Shown: positions 20,830 to 33,552 of the stretch, in pieces
Layout of the letters: each line of letters starts with the position of its first letter
Position numbering within the stretch: the stretch's first letter is position 1
Made by a program: the position numbers and the translations under genes
NCBI RefSeq assembly: GCF_016756395.1
Contig: NZ_AP018365.1
Location: 1,867,501-1,931,500 of the forward strand
Reading direction: 5' to 3'
DNA from: Streptomyces sp. SN-593
GTDB lineage: Bacteria > Actinomycetota > Actinomycetes > Streptomycetales > Streptomycetaceae
DNA: 64,000 nucleotides
The notes under the pieces: model-generated
Databases searched by the model: none
What the model was told of the DNA's origin: nothing
The model's input: the letters and a program-made list of their open reading frames with translations, nothing else

Positions 20830-22538
20830 TGGGCTCGCCCGCCGGCCCGGTCCCTCCCCCGCCGGGCTCCCGGCCGCCCGGGGCGGCTCCGACCGCACCG
20901 CCGCAGCCCGCGGGACCGTACCCCGGACCGCACCCGGGACCGTACGCGGCTCCGCCGCCGGGGCCGTACACGGCGCAGCAGGCCCAGGGGCCGTACACGG
21001 GCCGGCCGGCCCCGGGGCCGCACGCCGGGTCGTACGCGCCGCCCGGGTCGTACGCGCCGCCGGGGCCGTACACGGCGCAGCAGGCCCAGGGGCCGTACGC
21101 GGGGCAGCAGCGACCGCCGGGCGGGGCCGGGGCCGGGCCCGCCGACGAGCGGCCGCCGGGCGGCTTCCGCCGGGCGCTGGGCGGCCTGACCACGCGCGGC
21201 CGGTCGTTCGTCGCCGCCGGGGTGGCCGCGGCCGCCTGCTCCTACGTGCTGGGCCAGTCCGACCTGCTGCGGGTCGGACTGCTGCTGGCCGCGCTGCCGC
21301 TGGTGTGCGTGGCCGTGCTGTACCGCACCCGCTACCGGGTGGCCGGCAGCCGCCGGCTGGCGCCCTCCCGGGTCCCGGCGATGTCCGAGGCCCGGGTGCA
21401 CCTGCGGGTGGACAACGTCTCGCGGATGCACACCGGCCTGCTGATGCTCCAGGACCGGGTGCCCTACGTCCTCGGGCCGCGGCCCCGGTTCGTGCTGGAC
21501 CGGGTGGAGCCCGGCGGCCACCGCGAGGTGTCCTACCGGGTCCGCTCCGACCTGCGCGGCCGCTACCCGCTCGGGCCGCTCCAGCTCCGGCTGACCGACC
21601 CCTTCGGCATGGTCGAGCTGACCCGGTCCTTCAGCGCCTTCGACACCCTCACCGTGGTGCCCAGGGTCGAGCCGCTGCCGCCGGTGCGGCTGGCCGGCGA
21701 GTCCTCGGGATACGGCGAGAGCCGCACCCGGGCGCTGGCGCTGGCCGGCGACGACGACGTGATCCCGCGCGGCTACCGGCACGGCGACGACCTGCGCCGG
21801 GTGCACTGGCGGTCGACCGCGAAGTACGGCGAGTTGATGGTGCGCCGCGAGGAGCAGCCCCACCGCGCGCACTGCACGGTGCTGCTGGACACCCGCCGGG
21901 ACGCCTACTTCGGCGCCGGACCCGACTCCGCCTTCGAGTGGGCGGTGTCCGGCGCCGCGTCGGTGGCCACGCACATGCTGGAGCGCGGCTTCGCGGTGCG
22001 GCTGCTGACCGACACCGGCAGCAGCGTGCCGGGGCCCGAGGGCAGCTCCGGCTTCGGCGCCGACTCCGGCGACATGGCCGGGCTGCTGCTGGACACCCTC
22101 GCGGTGGTCGACCACTCCGACGGCGACGACCTGGCCGGGGCCTACGACGTGCTGCGGACCGGCGGCGAGGGCCTGCTGGTGGGCTTCTTCGGCGACCTCT
22201 ACCAGGAGCAGGCGGCCACCATCGCGCGGATGCGGCAGCGGGCCGGCGGCGCGGTGGCGTTCGTGCTGGACAGCGACGACTGGCTGGCCCGCGAGCTGGG
22301 CGGGCGTCCCGGCCCCGAACTGTCGGCGGTGCAGCCGGGCGCCGACGGCGGGGAGCCGGACAGCACCGAACGCGCGGTGCGAGTGCTGCGCGAGGCGGGG
22401 TGGAGCGTGGTGGAGGTGCGGCCGGGTGCCTCACTGCCGGAACTCTGGCAGCAGGCGGACCGTTACCGGTCACGCGAGCAGACGCAGCAGCAGGCGCGGG
22501 CCGAGCAGGCGCCGCGGGGAGCGGGAGCGGCGGGATGA
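20829..22538 (+). CDS. DUF58 domain protein with repetitive proline-rich N-terminus
   Basis: The first ~115 residues are a Pro/Gly/Tyr/Ala-rich cytoplasmic region with repeated GPYTAQQAQGPY blocks. Two membrane spans follow (about 127-170), then the DUF58 part with GYRHGDDLRRVHWRSTAKYGELMVRREE around residue 325, the family signature. DUF58 proteins act with MoxR ATPases; the exact role is unsettled. The ATG at 20829 overlaps the moxR stop by one nt; a GTG 3 nt earlier is an alternative. A 44-bp exact duplication (20953-20996 and 21055-21098) builds the N-terminal repeats. The stop overlaps the next start as ATGA. Confidence 0.88.
20953..21098 (+). repeat. 44-bp exact direct repeat within the DUF58 gene
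   Basis: Positions 20953-20996 and 21055-21098 are identical. They are offset by 102 nt, so the reading frame is kept, and both encode a PPGPYTAQQAQGPY block. The intervening sequence carries related but diverged GPY motifs. Confidence 0.9.
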
Positions 22539-24928
22539 GCGGACGCGCACGGCTCACGGTGTGCGCGGTGGTGGCCTCCTTGCTGGCCGCCGCCGCGTTG
22601 CTGCCGCTGACCGACAGCAGCACCTGGTACGGCAAGGCGCTGCTGGTGGTCCTCCTCCAGGCGGCGGTGGGTGCCGGATGCCGCCGGGTGCCGCTGGCCA
22701 GGCCGCTGACGGTGCTGGTGCAGGCCGTGGTGTCGCTGGTCGTGCTCACGGTGATGTTCGCCTCGCAGCAGGCCCTCGGCGGGGTGCTGCCCGGTCCGCA
22801 GGCCCTCCAGCAGCTCGGACAGGTGGTCCAGCAGGGCATCACCGACGTCTCGAACTACTCGATCCCGGCGCCGGTCAGCCCCGGCATCAGGATGCTGCTG
22901 GTCGGCGGCGTGACGATCGTGGCGCTCGCGGTCGACGCGATGGCCGTGACCTACAACAGCGCAGCCCCGGCCGGGCTGCCGCTGCTCGCGCTGTACTCCG
23001 TCGCCGCCGGTCTGGACAGCGGCAGCGCGGCATGGCTGTACTTCCTGCTGGCCGCCGCCGGCTACCTCCTGCTGCTGCTCGCCGAGGGCCGGGACCGGAT
23101 GTCCCGCTGGGGCCGGGTGTTCAGCAGCGCGCCGCCGCCCGGCGCGTGGAGCGGCGGCCAGTTCGGCCAGCCCCGGCCCACTCCGGTGCGCGGCGCCCGG
23201 CGGATCGGCGTGATGGCGCTGGGCATCGCGCTGATCGCGCCCGCAGCGCTGCCCTCGCTCGGCGACGGCCTGCTGGACACCTCCGGGCACGGCGGCAGCG
23301 GGCTCGGCGGCCGCGGCGGTTCGGTCAACCTGATCGCCGCCCTCCAGGACAACCTGAACCAGCCGAGCAACAGCGAGGTGCTCACCTACAGCACCAGCGC
23401 GAAGCCCGCCTCGGACATGTACCTGCGGATCGCGGCGCTGGACAAGTTCGACGGCACCCAGTGGGTGCCCTCGGACCTGCCGACCGAGGCCCTGCCGACC
23501 GAGCTGCCGCGCCCGCAGGGGATGGCCGCCGACGTGAAGTACACGACCGCCACCACCCGGGTCCAGGTCGACGACAGCTACGTGCAGAGCATGCTGCCGG
23601 TGCCGTTCCCCGCGACGAGCGTGCGGACCACCGGCGACTGGAAGTACCAGCCCGAGGGCCGGATGCTCGTCGGCGAGCACGGCCAGACCGCCGCCGGCCA
23701 GCGCTACACCGTGACCAGCATGGAGGTCGAGCCGACCGCCCAGCAGCTCGCCCAGGCCCCCGAGGCCACCGGCCGGATCGCCGAGCAGTACGAACAGGTG
23801 CCCAGCTCGCTGCCGGCGATCGTCAAGCAGACCGCCCTGCAGGAGACGAAGGGCGCCACGAACGACTACCAGAAGGCCGTCGACCTCCAGAACTACTTCA
23901 CCTCCGGCCAGTTCGTGTACAACACGCAGGCCAAGGCGGGCACCGGGGTGGACGCGATCGCCCGGTTCCTCCAGACGAAGGAGGGCTTCTGCGTCCACTT
24001 CGCCTTCACCATGGCGGCGATGGCCCGCACCCTGCACATTCCGGCCCGGGTCGCGATCGGCTTCACGCCCGGCTCACCCGCCGCCGACGGCGACGGCCTG
24101 ATGACGGTGGGCCTGAAGGACGCGCACGCCTGGCCCGAGCTGTACTTCGAGGGCATCGGCTGGACCCGGTTCGAGCCGACGCCGTACCGCGGCAGCGCGC
24201 CCGACTACACGCAGAGCACGACGCCCACCGGCGGCTCCGGCGACCAGGACGTCGCGCCGCACACCTCGGCGCCCGCCACGACCGACACGCCCGCCCCGAC
24301 GCAGAGCTGCGCGCCGGGCACCACCGCGGACGGCACCGGCTGCTCGCAGGCGGCGCTGCCGGCGAGCGGCGGATCCGGCGGCGGCTTCGGCGGCGGCCGG
24401 GCGGCGCTGATCGCGCTCGCCGCGCTGCTGGTCCTGCTGCTGCCCACCGCGCCGGTGCTGTGGCGCTCGCGGCTGCGCAGACGCCGGCTCGGCGGCGGGG
24501 ACCGGGTGGAGGGACTCGCGCTGTCCGCGTGGCGGGAAGTCGTCGACACCGGCTGGGACTACGGCATCCCGCCCGACGGTTCGGAGACACCGCGCCGGGC
24601 GATGGCCCGGCTGGTGCGGGACGGGCACCTGGAGGGCGAGCCGGCCGAGTCGGCGGCCCGGCTCGCCACGGCGGTGGAGCAGACGCTCTACGCCGCGCGG
24701 CCCCGGCCGGCCACCGGGCTCGCGGACGACGTCCAGCGGGTCCGCCGGGGGCTGAAGGCGGGCACGAACCGCCGCGGCCGGCTCCGGGCCGCCCTGCTGC
24801 CGCGCTCGGCGGCCAGGGTCGGATGGGCGCTGTCCGCCCGCTGGGCGGCGTTCACCGGGCGCACCCGGGCCGCCGTGCAGCGGTTGGCCGCGCCGCTGCG
24901 CCGGAGGGCGGCGCGGGAGGCGTCCTAG
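22535..24928 (+). CDS. Membrane transglutaminase-like protein (TgpA-type, DUF3488 + transglut_core + DUF4129)
   Basis: A 797-residue membrane protein with about five to six N-terminal spans, a large outer domain, one late span (about 625-645) and a cytoplasmic C-terminal domain. The papain-like triad is visible as Cys in EGFCVHFAFTMAAM, His in LKDAHAWPELYF, and an acidic residue in RFEPTPYRG (Glu where some families have Asp). Ser/Thr/Pro-rich spacers flank the late span. It is the third gene of the MoxR-DUF58 operon, starting at ATG 22535 in an ATGA overlap. The substrate is unknown; the topology suggests an extracytoplasmic peptidase or transpeptidase-like activity on envelope proteins. Confidence 0.9.
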   Translation: MSGRARLTVCAVVASLLAAAALLPLTDSSTWYGKALLVVLLQAAVGAGCRRVPLARPLTVLVQAVVSLVVLTVMFASQQALGGVLPGPQALQQLGQVVQQGITDVSNYSIPAPVSPGIRMLLVGGVTIVALAVDAMAVTYNSAAPAGLPLLALYSVAAGLDSGSAAWLYFLLAAAGYLLLLLAEGRDRMSRWGRVFSSAPPPGAWSGGQFGQPRPTPVRGARRIGVMALGIALIAPAALPSLGDGLLDTSGHGGSGLGGRGGSVNLIAALQDNLNQPSNSEVLTYSTSAKPASDMYLRIAALDKFDGTQWVPSDLPTEALPTELPRPQGMAADVKYTTATTRVQVDDSYVQSMLPVPFPATSVRTTGDWKYQPEGRMLVGEHGQTAAGQRYTVTSMEVEPTAQQLAQAPEATGRIAEQYEQVPSSLPAIVKQTALQETKGATNDYQKAVDLQNYFTSGQFVYNTQAKAGTGVDAIARFLQTKEGFCVHFAFTMAAMARTLHIPARVAIGFTPGSPAADGDGLMTVGLKDAHAWPELYFEGIGWTRFEPTPYRGSAPDYTQSTTPTGGSGDQDVAPHTSAPATTDTPAPTQSCAPGTTADGTGCSQAALPASGGSGGGFGGGRAALIALAALLVLLLPTAPVLWRSRLRRRRLGGGDRVEGLALSAWREVVDTGWDYGIPPDGSETPRRAMARLVRDGHLEGEPAESAARLATAVEQTLYAARPRPATGLADDVQRVRRGLKAGTNRRGRLRAALLPRSAARVGWALSARWAAFTGRTRAAVQRLAAPLRRRAAREAS

Positions 24929-25339
24929 GGTCGGTCCGGCCGGACGCGTCACCGCCGCAGCGGGGCGAGCCGTACGAGCCTCAGGGCCGGGCCGGCGCGC
25001 CCCGAGGCCGGTGCCGGCCGGGGTCCGCGCAGGGGCAGGGCGGGCTGGCGTCCGCGCAGGTGCGGGGCGGGCCGGCGTCCGCGCAGGGCCGGGGCCGGGT
25101 CGTACGGCTTCGAGAGCCGGAGTCCGCGTCGAGGCGCCGGGACCGGCCGCGGACGTGGTGCGGGCGGCCCGCACAGGGGCGGCCGATCAGCGCGGGACCC
25201 GGTCGTCACACCGCCGGCCGGCGCGGCGCCTGGCCGTCGTAGGAAGCCGAGTCCTCACCGGGTCGGCTGTGCGGCGCACCGACGGCGCGGGAGGGGACGG
25301 GACGGGACGCGCCCGGACCTCCGGAGCCCGGACACCGCG
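24929..25339. repeat. Intergenic stretch with 27-bp tandem repeat, no gene seen
   Basis: More than 400 nt between the transglutaminase-like gene and the terminator at 25340. It contains three 27-bp imperfect tandem units at 25023-25049, 25050-25076 and 25077-25103, each starting GTCCGCGCAGG. An 86-codon open frame on the minus strand runs through it, but its Pro/Arg-only composition and the lack of a family match make it unconvincing. Confidence 0.6.
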
Positions 25340-25377
25340 AGGAAGGGCGCGGCCCCCACCGGGGTCGCGCCCTTCCT
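25340..25377 (-). terminator. Strong hairpin terminator after the DUF3040 gene
   Basis: AGGAAGGGCGCG (25340-25351) pairs perfectly with CGCGCCCTTCCT (25366-25377). A G-U pair and four more G-C pairs extend the stem inside, leaving a 4-nt loop. It lies 8 nt past the DUF3040 stop and faces the end of the plus-strand operon, so it may work in both directions. Confidence 0.8.
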
Positions 25378-25385
25378 GCGACGGC

Positions 25386-25802
25386 TCACTGGCCCTGTTG
25401 CTGGTCGCGGCGGCGCTGCCACCGCTCCTCGATGCGGTCCATCACCTTGCCGCGGCGCTGCTGGCGGCGGCGGGCCCCGAAGCGGCGACCGAAGTGGCCG
25501 GGGATCGCGGCGGGCCCGGCCTCCGGAGGCCGGTTGGCGCGGCGCCAGGCGGTGACCGCGAGCACGGCACATGCGAGCATCACCAGGAACCCGACGACAC
25601 CGAGCCAGGACTGCTGCGCGACCATGCCGCCCATGAGCAGCCCGATCCCGCACAGGAAGCCGAGCACGGCCAGGTAGACCCGACGACGGGTGAACGCGCG
25701 CACTCCGTTTCCCTCGAGCGCCGACGCGAACTTGGGATCTTCGGCGTACAGCGCTCGCTCCATTTGCTCGAGCATGCGCTGCTCGTGCTCCGAGAGCGGC
25801 AC
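25386..25802 (-). CDS. DUF3040 membrane protein
   Basis: A 138-residue actinobacterial protein of unknown function. It opens with MPLSEHEQRMLEQMERALYAEDPKFASAL, the DUF3040 signature. Two membrane spans follow (about 43-62 and 67-85), then a basic Arg/Gln-rich cytoplasmic tail. It is transcribed alone, with a strong terminator just downstream. Nothing in the sequence points to a reaction. Confidence 0.88.
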   Translation of the reverse strand: MPLSEHEQRMLEQMERALYAEDPKFASALEGNGVRAFTRRRVYLAVLGFLCGIGLLMGGMVAQQSWLGVVGFLVMLACAVLAVTAWRRANRPPEAGPAAIPGHFGRRFGARRRQQRRGKVMDRIEERWQRRRDQQQGQ

Positions 25803-26049
25803 GGAGACCTCCTACTCGTCGGTCGCGCGGGGCCGCGACCGGGTCCGACCCTTTCAGGATAGGCGGGAATCCGGTCCGTGAAACCCACCCCACTGCGCCA
25901 ATCCGACGGGGCACTTCTTCCCCGCCGAGCGTCACGTCATGCCAGCATACGGTGAGGAATGACGCCGTGGGCGGGGCTGTGACGGACTCCGCGACAGGGC
26001 CGGCCGGGCTCCGGCGGGCCTTCGCCCGGGGGCGTCCGGCCCCGACGGG

Positions 26050-26832
26050 TCAGTCGCGCTCGGCGAGGACGTGGAGCTGGGTGGCGACGGAGTGGAAGCC
26101 CGGGTCCTCGGCCGCCGCCAGCTCCAGCCGCAGCAGCGCCTCGGCGGCGCCGGGCTCGGTGTCCACCAGCACCCCGGGCACCAGGTCGGCGAAGACCCGC
26201 ACCCCGTGCACGGAGGCGGTGCGCAGCCCCGCCTCCGTGACCAGGCGGGTCAGGTCGTCGGCGGTGAAGCGGCGGGGCAGGGAGTCCGCCGCGCCGTATC
26301 GGCCGTCCGGGTCGAGCAGCGCCTGCTGGGCCTCGGCGAAGTGGCCGGCCAGCGCGCGGGCCAGCACCGCCCCGCCGCGGCCGGCGGCGAGCAGGCTGAG
26401 CGAGCCGGCCGGGCGCAGGGCGTCCACCACGTTCCGCACGCCCTCGGCGGGGTCGTCGACGTACTCCAGCACGCCGTGGCACAGCACCATGTCGTACCCC
26501 CCGGGGCGGACCACACCGAGCAGGCCGTGCACGTCGCCCTGGACGGCGGAGACGCGGTCGGTGACGCCGGCCTCGGCCGCCCGGCGCTCCAGGGCGAACA
26601 GCGCGTCCGGGCTGGGGTCGACGACGGTCACGCGGTGGCCGAGGCGGGCGACCGGCACCGCGAAGTTCCCGGTGCCGCCGCCGGTGTCGAGGACGTCGAG
26701 CGCAGGTCGGTCCGCGGCCTTGGCACGCCGTTCCAGGGCCCCCTGGAGGACCTCCCACACCACGGCGGTACGAAGGCTGGCACGGGGTCGGATCGGGTCC
26801 ACCCCTCCTGGACGGGACCCTGCTCGGGACAT
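26050..26832 (-). CDS. Class I SAM-dependent methyltransferase
   Basis: A 260-residue methyltransferase-fold protein. The SAM motif LDVLDTGGGTGNFAVPVARLG is followed by VTVVDPSPDAL, the GDVHGLLG stretch and YDMVLCHGVLEYVDDP, the usual order for Methyltransf_11/25 folds. The ATG at 26832 follows GAGGAG at 8 nt. The substrate cannot be read from the sequence. It lies downstream of the HEPN-type gene in the same direction, about 120 nt apart. Confidence 0.82.
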   Translation of the reverse strand: MSRAGSRPGGVDPIRPRASLRTAVVWEVLQGALERRAKAADRPALDVLDTGGGTGNFAVPVARLGHRVTVVDPSPDALFALERRAAEAGVTDRVSAVQGDVHGLLGVVRPGGYDMVLCHGVLEYVDDPAEGVRNVVDALRPAGSLSLLAAGRGGAVLARALAGHFAEAQQALLDPDGRYGAADSLPRRFTADDLTRLVTEAGLRTASVHGVRVFADLVPGVLVDTEPGAAEALLRLELAAAEDPGFHSVATQLHVLAERD

Positions 26833-26951
26833 GGCGGGCGGCTCTCCTCGCGATGGTGCTGGCTGCTGCGGCGGACGGCGTGGGCGCCGCCCCGTCCCCA
26901 ACTCTAGGCCGTGTCCGGCGCTCCCCGTCCCGGGTCCGGCGGGCCGCGGCG

Positions 26952-27485
26952 CTACGTGTCCGACACCGTCCCGGCCGGGGCGGGCCGGAGCAGCAGCATG
27001 CGCTCCACCAGGCGCAGGAACATGCCGGCCGCGCGCAGCAGGTCGTCGGCGTCGCGCGGGCCGGCGGCCGCGGGTATGCCGGCGTCGGCGCGCGCCCTGC
27101 GCTCGGCGCCGGCCGCGAACAGCGCGCTCCACTCGCCCAGTTCGGGTGCGACCTCGGGCAGCACCTCCCACGCGCTGCGGATGCGGGCGCGCTTGCGGGG
27201 GCTCTGCTCGGGCCGGCCGCGGACGGCGAGCACGGCGGCGGCGGTGCGCAGGGCGGCCAGGTGGGCGGTGGCGTACCGCTCGTGCGGGGCGTCGAGGTGG
27301 GCGGCCTCGGCGAGCCCGGCGCGGGCCTGGGCGAGCAGGTCGAGTGCGGCGGGCGCCGCGCCGGCGCGGCGCAGCACGGGGTGGATGTCGGCGGGGCTTC
27401 CGAGGCCGGCGGGGGCGCCGGAGCTCCCGGGCGGCGGGGGCACGGACGGTGTCGGCGGCATGGACGGCATCGCGGGTAGGGCCAT
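26952..27485 (-). CDS. HEPN-domain (SAV_6107-type) protein
   Basis: A 177-residue alpha-helical protein. After a Pro-rich lead (MALPAMPSMPPTPSVPPPP) it shows helices rich in Ala/Leu/Arg, with HERYATAHLAALRTAAAVLA and RDADDLLRAAGMFLRLVERMLL. This fits the small HEPN-like family that sits at this chromosomal place in Streptomyces, which I recognise from memory only. The ATG at 27485 follows an excellent AAAGGAGG. HEPN proteins include RNases and toxins, but I see no R-x4-6-H active site and do not assign one. Confidence 0.7.
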   Translation of the reverse strand: MALPAMPSMPPTPSVPPPPGSSGAPAGLGSPADIHPVLRRAGAAPAALDLLAQARAGLAEAAHLDAPHERYATAHLAALRTAAAVLAVRGRPEQSPRKRARIRSAWEVLPEVAPELGEWSALFAAGAERRARADAGIPAAAGPRDADDLLRAAGMFLRLVERMLLLRPAPAGTVSDT

Positions 27486-27652
27486 GGCGGCCTCCTTTCT
27501 CCGTTGCTTCCTCATCGGCTTCCCATCATCGGTGCCACCACTGACAATCGGCTCTGACCTGCGCGGATTGCGGACGCTACGCGCGTATCCGGGTGCGCGC
27601 GGCCGTGACGCGGTGGAAACACGGGCGTCACGGTGCGGGCAGAATCGGGGCC

Positions 27653-28276
27653 ATGACCTCCGCACGACGCCGGGCGACCCGGCGAAAGCTCTTCGAGGCC
27701 GCCGTCACCCTCATCGCCGAGCAGGGCTTCTCCGCCACCACGGTCGACGAGATCGCCGAGCGCGCCGGCGTCGCGAAGGGGACCGTCTACTACAACTTCG
27801 CCAGCAAGAACGTGCTGTTCGAGGAGCTGCTGCGGCACGGTGTCGGGCTGTTGACGGCGTCGCTGCGGCGGGCCGCGGACGAGACCGCGGCCCGCGGCGA
27901 CAGCCGGGTCGACGCGCTGGACGCGATGATCCGGTCCGGCCTGGCGTTCATCGTGCGCTACCCGTCCTTCACGCAGCTTTACGTGGCGGAGCTGTGGCGT
28001 ACCAACCGCACGTGGCAGGACACGCTCATGGCGGTCCGGCAGGAGGCCGTCGCCGTGGTCGAGAAGGTGCTCGGGGAGGCGGTGGAGCGCGGCGAGGTGA
28101 GCGGGGAGATCGACGTGCCGCTCACCGCGTCCGCGCTCTTCGGGATGGTGCTGGTCGCCGCGCTGGACTGGCAGGCGTTCCAGCCCGAGCGGAGTCTCGA
28201 CGACGTGCACGAGACGCTGTCGCGGTTGCTCCAGGGACGGGTGGGCGGCTCCGCGGCCCACCGATGTGCTCGGTGA
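27653..28276 (+). CDS. TetR/AcrR family transcriptional regulator
   Basis: A 207-residue repressor with an N-terminal helix-turn-helix (about residues 20-60: TVDEIAERAGVAKGTVYYNFASKNVLFEEL) and a helical ligand domain. The ATG at 27653 is preceded by CAGAAT and 7 nt rather than a ribosome site, so a leaderless start is possible. It diverges from the HEPN gene and is followed, after 207 nt, by the CrtI-like gene. Its ligand and targets are unknown; the divergent 167-nt spacer is the first place to look for its operator. Confidence 0.88.
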   Translation: MTSARRRATRRKLFEAAVTLIAEQGFSATTVDEIAERAGVAKGTVYYNFASKNVLFEELLRHGVGLLTASLRRAADETAARGDSRVDALDAMIRSGLAFIVRYPSFTQLYVAELWRTNRTWQDTLMAVRQEAVAVVEKVLGEAVERGEVSGEIDVPLTASALFGMVLVAALDWQAFQPERSLDDVHETLSRLLQGRVGGSAAHRCAR

Positions 28277-28471
28277 TCCGCGGGCCAACCCCCGTTGCGG
28301 ACGGTGCCCGCACGCCCGGTTCCGCCGCCCCGTGCCGGCGGGTTCGGGGTGCGCCCCGTCCGCGTGCTCCACTCTTCCGGCCGCGCCGGGCCCCGCCATC
28401 CGTACAGGTACTCATCCGCGCGGCTAGGTATGCGGGCGGGGCCGGGGGGACGGCCGGGCGCGCGGCGTGGA

Positions 28472-28477
28472 TACGCT
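28472..28477 (+). promoter_or_regulatory. -10 box for leaderless CrtI-like mRNA
   Basis: TACGCT (TANNNT type) is followed by 6 nt and the ATG at 28484, with no ribosome site between. This is the spacing expected for transcription starting at the A of the start codon. Confidence 0.5.
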
Positions 28478-28483
28478 CGCGGG

Positions 28484-30007
28484 ATGGGACGGATTGCGGT
28501 GGTGGGCGCGGGGATGGCCGCGATGGCGGTGGCGGCGCGGCTGGCGACGGGCGGGCACGAGGTCGTGGTGCACGAGCGTGCGGAGACCTACGGCGGGGCC
28601 GTGGGGCGGTACACGCGGGACGGGTTCGCCTTCGACACCGGCCCGGGCCTGCTGGTGCTGCCCGCGGTCTACCGCGACCTGTTCGTGAAGACCGGCCGCG
28701 AGCCCCTGGAGGAGTGCGTCGGGCTGGCGCAGGTGGACCCCGCCGGCCGCCACCTGTTCGCCGACGGCACCGGCGTGTCGCTGCCCAACGCCTCCCGCTC
28801 GGGGGTGATCGGGGCGCTGGACGCGGCGTTCGGCCCGGGCGGCGGCGAGCGCTGGAGCGACGTGCTGGTCCGGGCCCGCGAGGTCTGGGAGGGGGTGCGC
28901 AGGCCGCTGCTGGAGGAGCCGGCCGGCGACCCGGGGCCGCTCGCACGGGACCCGTACCCGGGCCGCCGCAGGGGCCTGCGGCGGCGGCCGCCGTACCTGG
29001 CGGAGGTGGCCGCCGACGAGCTGGGCGGCGACCCGCGGGCGGCCGCGCTGCTGGAGTGGTACGCCCTGGCGTACGGGCTCGACCCGCGGACGGCGCCGGC
29101 CGCGGCGGCGGTGCTGCCGTACCTGGAGCAGTCGTTCGGCCTGTGGTACGTCCGCGGCGGGATGCGGGCCCTGGCGGACGCGCTGCACGCCCGCTGCCGC
29201 GCCCGGAAGGTGGAGTTCCGCTTCGGCTCCGAGGTGGCGGGCGTGGAGGTGCGCGGCGGCGAGGTGCAAGGGCTGCGGTTCACCGACGGCTCGACCGCCG
29301 CCGCCGACGTGGTGGCCGCCTCGGTACCGCTGCCGTACCTGCCGCAGGAGACCCTCCCGGCGGCCACCGGCGACCCGCTGACCGGGGCCCGGGACGAGCC
29401 GGGGCGCTGCACCGTGCACGTGGCGCTGCGCGGCTCCCGCCCGGCCGGCACGGCGCACCGTACGGTCGTGCACGCCGCGGACCGCGGGGCCGCGCTGGAC
29501 TGGGTGTTCGGGCGCGGCCGGGCGGAGGTGCCCGCGGCGGACGCGCTGACCGTCGGCGTGCTGCGGCCCGACGACCCGGCGGGCCGGCCGGACGACGGGC
29601 ACGAGGCGGTCACCGTGACGGCGACGGTGCCGCGGCACGCCACCGCGGGCGCGCGCCACGGCGCCGGACGGGACTGGTCCGCCGACCGCTTCGCGGACGC
29701 CTTCGCCGAGCGGATGCTCCAGGTCGCGGAGCGGGCCGTGCCGGGCCTGCGGGAGCGGGAGTTGTGGCGCGAGGTCCGCACCCCGCTGGACGTCGAGCGG
29801 GAGACGGGGGCGGCCGGCGGCAGCGTGCCGGTCCCGTCGCTGCCCGGTGCCGGCGGCGCCCTTCTGCGCCCGCCCAACCGGACGGCGCTCAAGGGCCTGT
29901 ACTTCCTGGGGGGTTGGGCCCATCCGGGCGGCGGGCTCCCGCACGCGGGGATGTCGGCGGCGATCGTGGCCGACCTGGTCGCCGGCGGCCCGGGCGGCAG
30001 CCGCTGA
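28484..30007 (+). CDS. CrtI-like FAD-dependent amine oxidase/desaturase family protein
   Basis: A 507-residue flavoprotein of the phytoene desaturase / amine oxidase superfamily. The N-terminal dinucleotide fold reads VVGAGMAAMAVAARLATGGHEVVVHER, with Ala at the third glycine of GxGxxG. GGMRALADAL in mid-protein and the C-terminal FAD motif YFLGGWAHPGGGLPHAGMSAAIVADL are clear. Its substrate is undefined. A carotenoid or other isoprenoid is suggested by family and by the geosmin synthase 187 nt downstream in the same direction, but no phytoene synthase is present in the window. The start at 28484 appears leaderless. Confidence 0.8.
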   Translation: MGRIAVVGAGMAAMAVAARLATGGHEVVVHERAETYGGAVGRYTRDGFAFDTGPGLLVLPAVYRDLFVKTGREPLEECVGLAQVDPAGRHLFADGTGVSLPNASRSGVIGALDAAFGPGGGERWSDVLVRAREVWEGVRRPLLEEPAGDPGPLARDPYPGRRRGLRRRPPYLAEVAADELGGDPRAAALLEWYALAYGLDPRTAPAAAAVLPYLEQSFGLWYVRGGMRALADALHARCRARKVEFRFGSEVAGVEVRGGEVQGLRFTDGSTAAADVVAASVPLPYLPQETLPAATGDPLTGARDEPGRCTVHVALRGSRPAGTAHRTVVHAADRGAALDWVFGRGRAEVPAADALTVGVLRPDDPAGRPDDGHEAVTVTATVPRHATAGARHGAGRDWSADRFADAFAERMLQVAERAVPGLRERELWREVRTPLDVERETGAAGGSVPVPSLPGAGGALLRPPNRTALKGLYFLGGWAHPGGGLPHAGMSAAIVADLVAGGPGGSR

Positions 30008-30152
30008 CGGCTCCCGGGGCCGCGCCGCCGGCGCCGCGCCGCACCGCGGACCCGGGACCAAGATCGTTAATCGTCGAGCGGCGGAATTCAACTCATCGGG
30101 CGGAAAAGGGCGTTGCCGGCCCACGACGCCGGCGGGCGCCGACCTAGCGTGA

Positions 30153-33529
<3,377 letters not shown>

Positions 33530-33552
33530 GTGCCCACTTCCTCACCTAGGGG

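Noticed and set aside
24949..25209. 86-codon minus-strand frame over the 27-bp repeats
   Set aside because: The composition is almost only Pro, Arg, Ala and Leu, it has no recognisable family, and it is an effect of the repeat; kept as non-coding.
28277..28483. N-terminal extension of the CrtI-like protein from 28295
   Set aside because: The extra residues are Arg/Pro/Gly-rich and precede a canonical dinucleotide-fold start; the -10 box fits ATG 28484.
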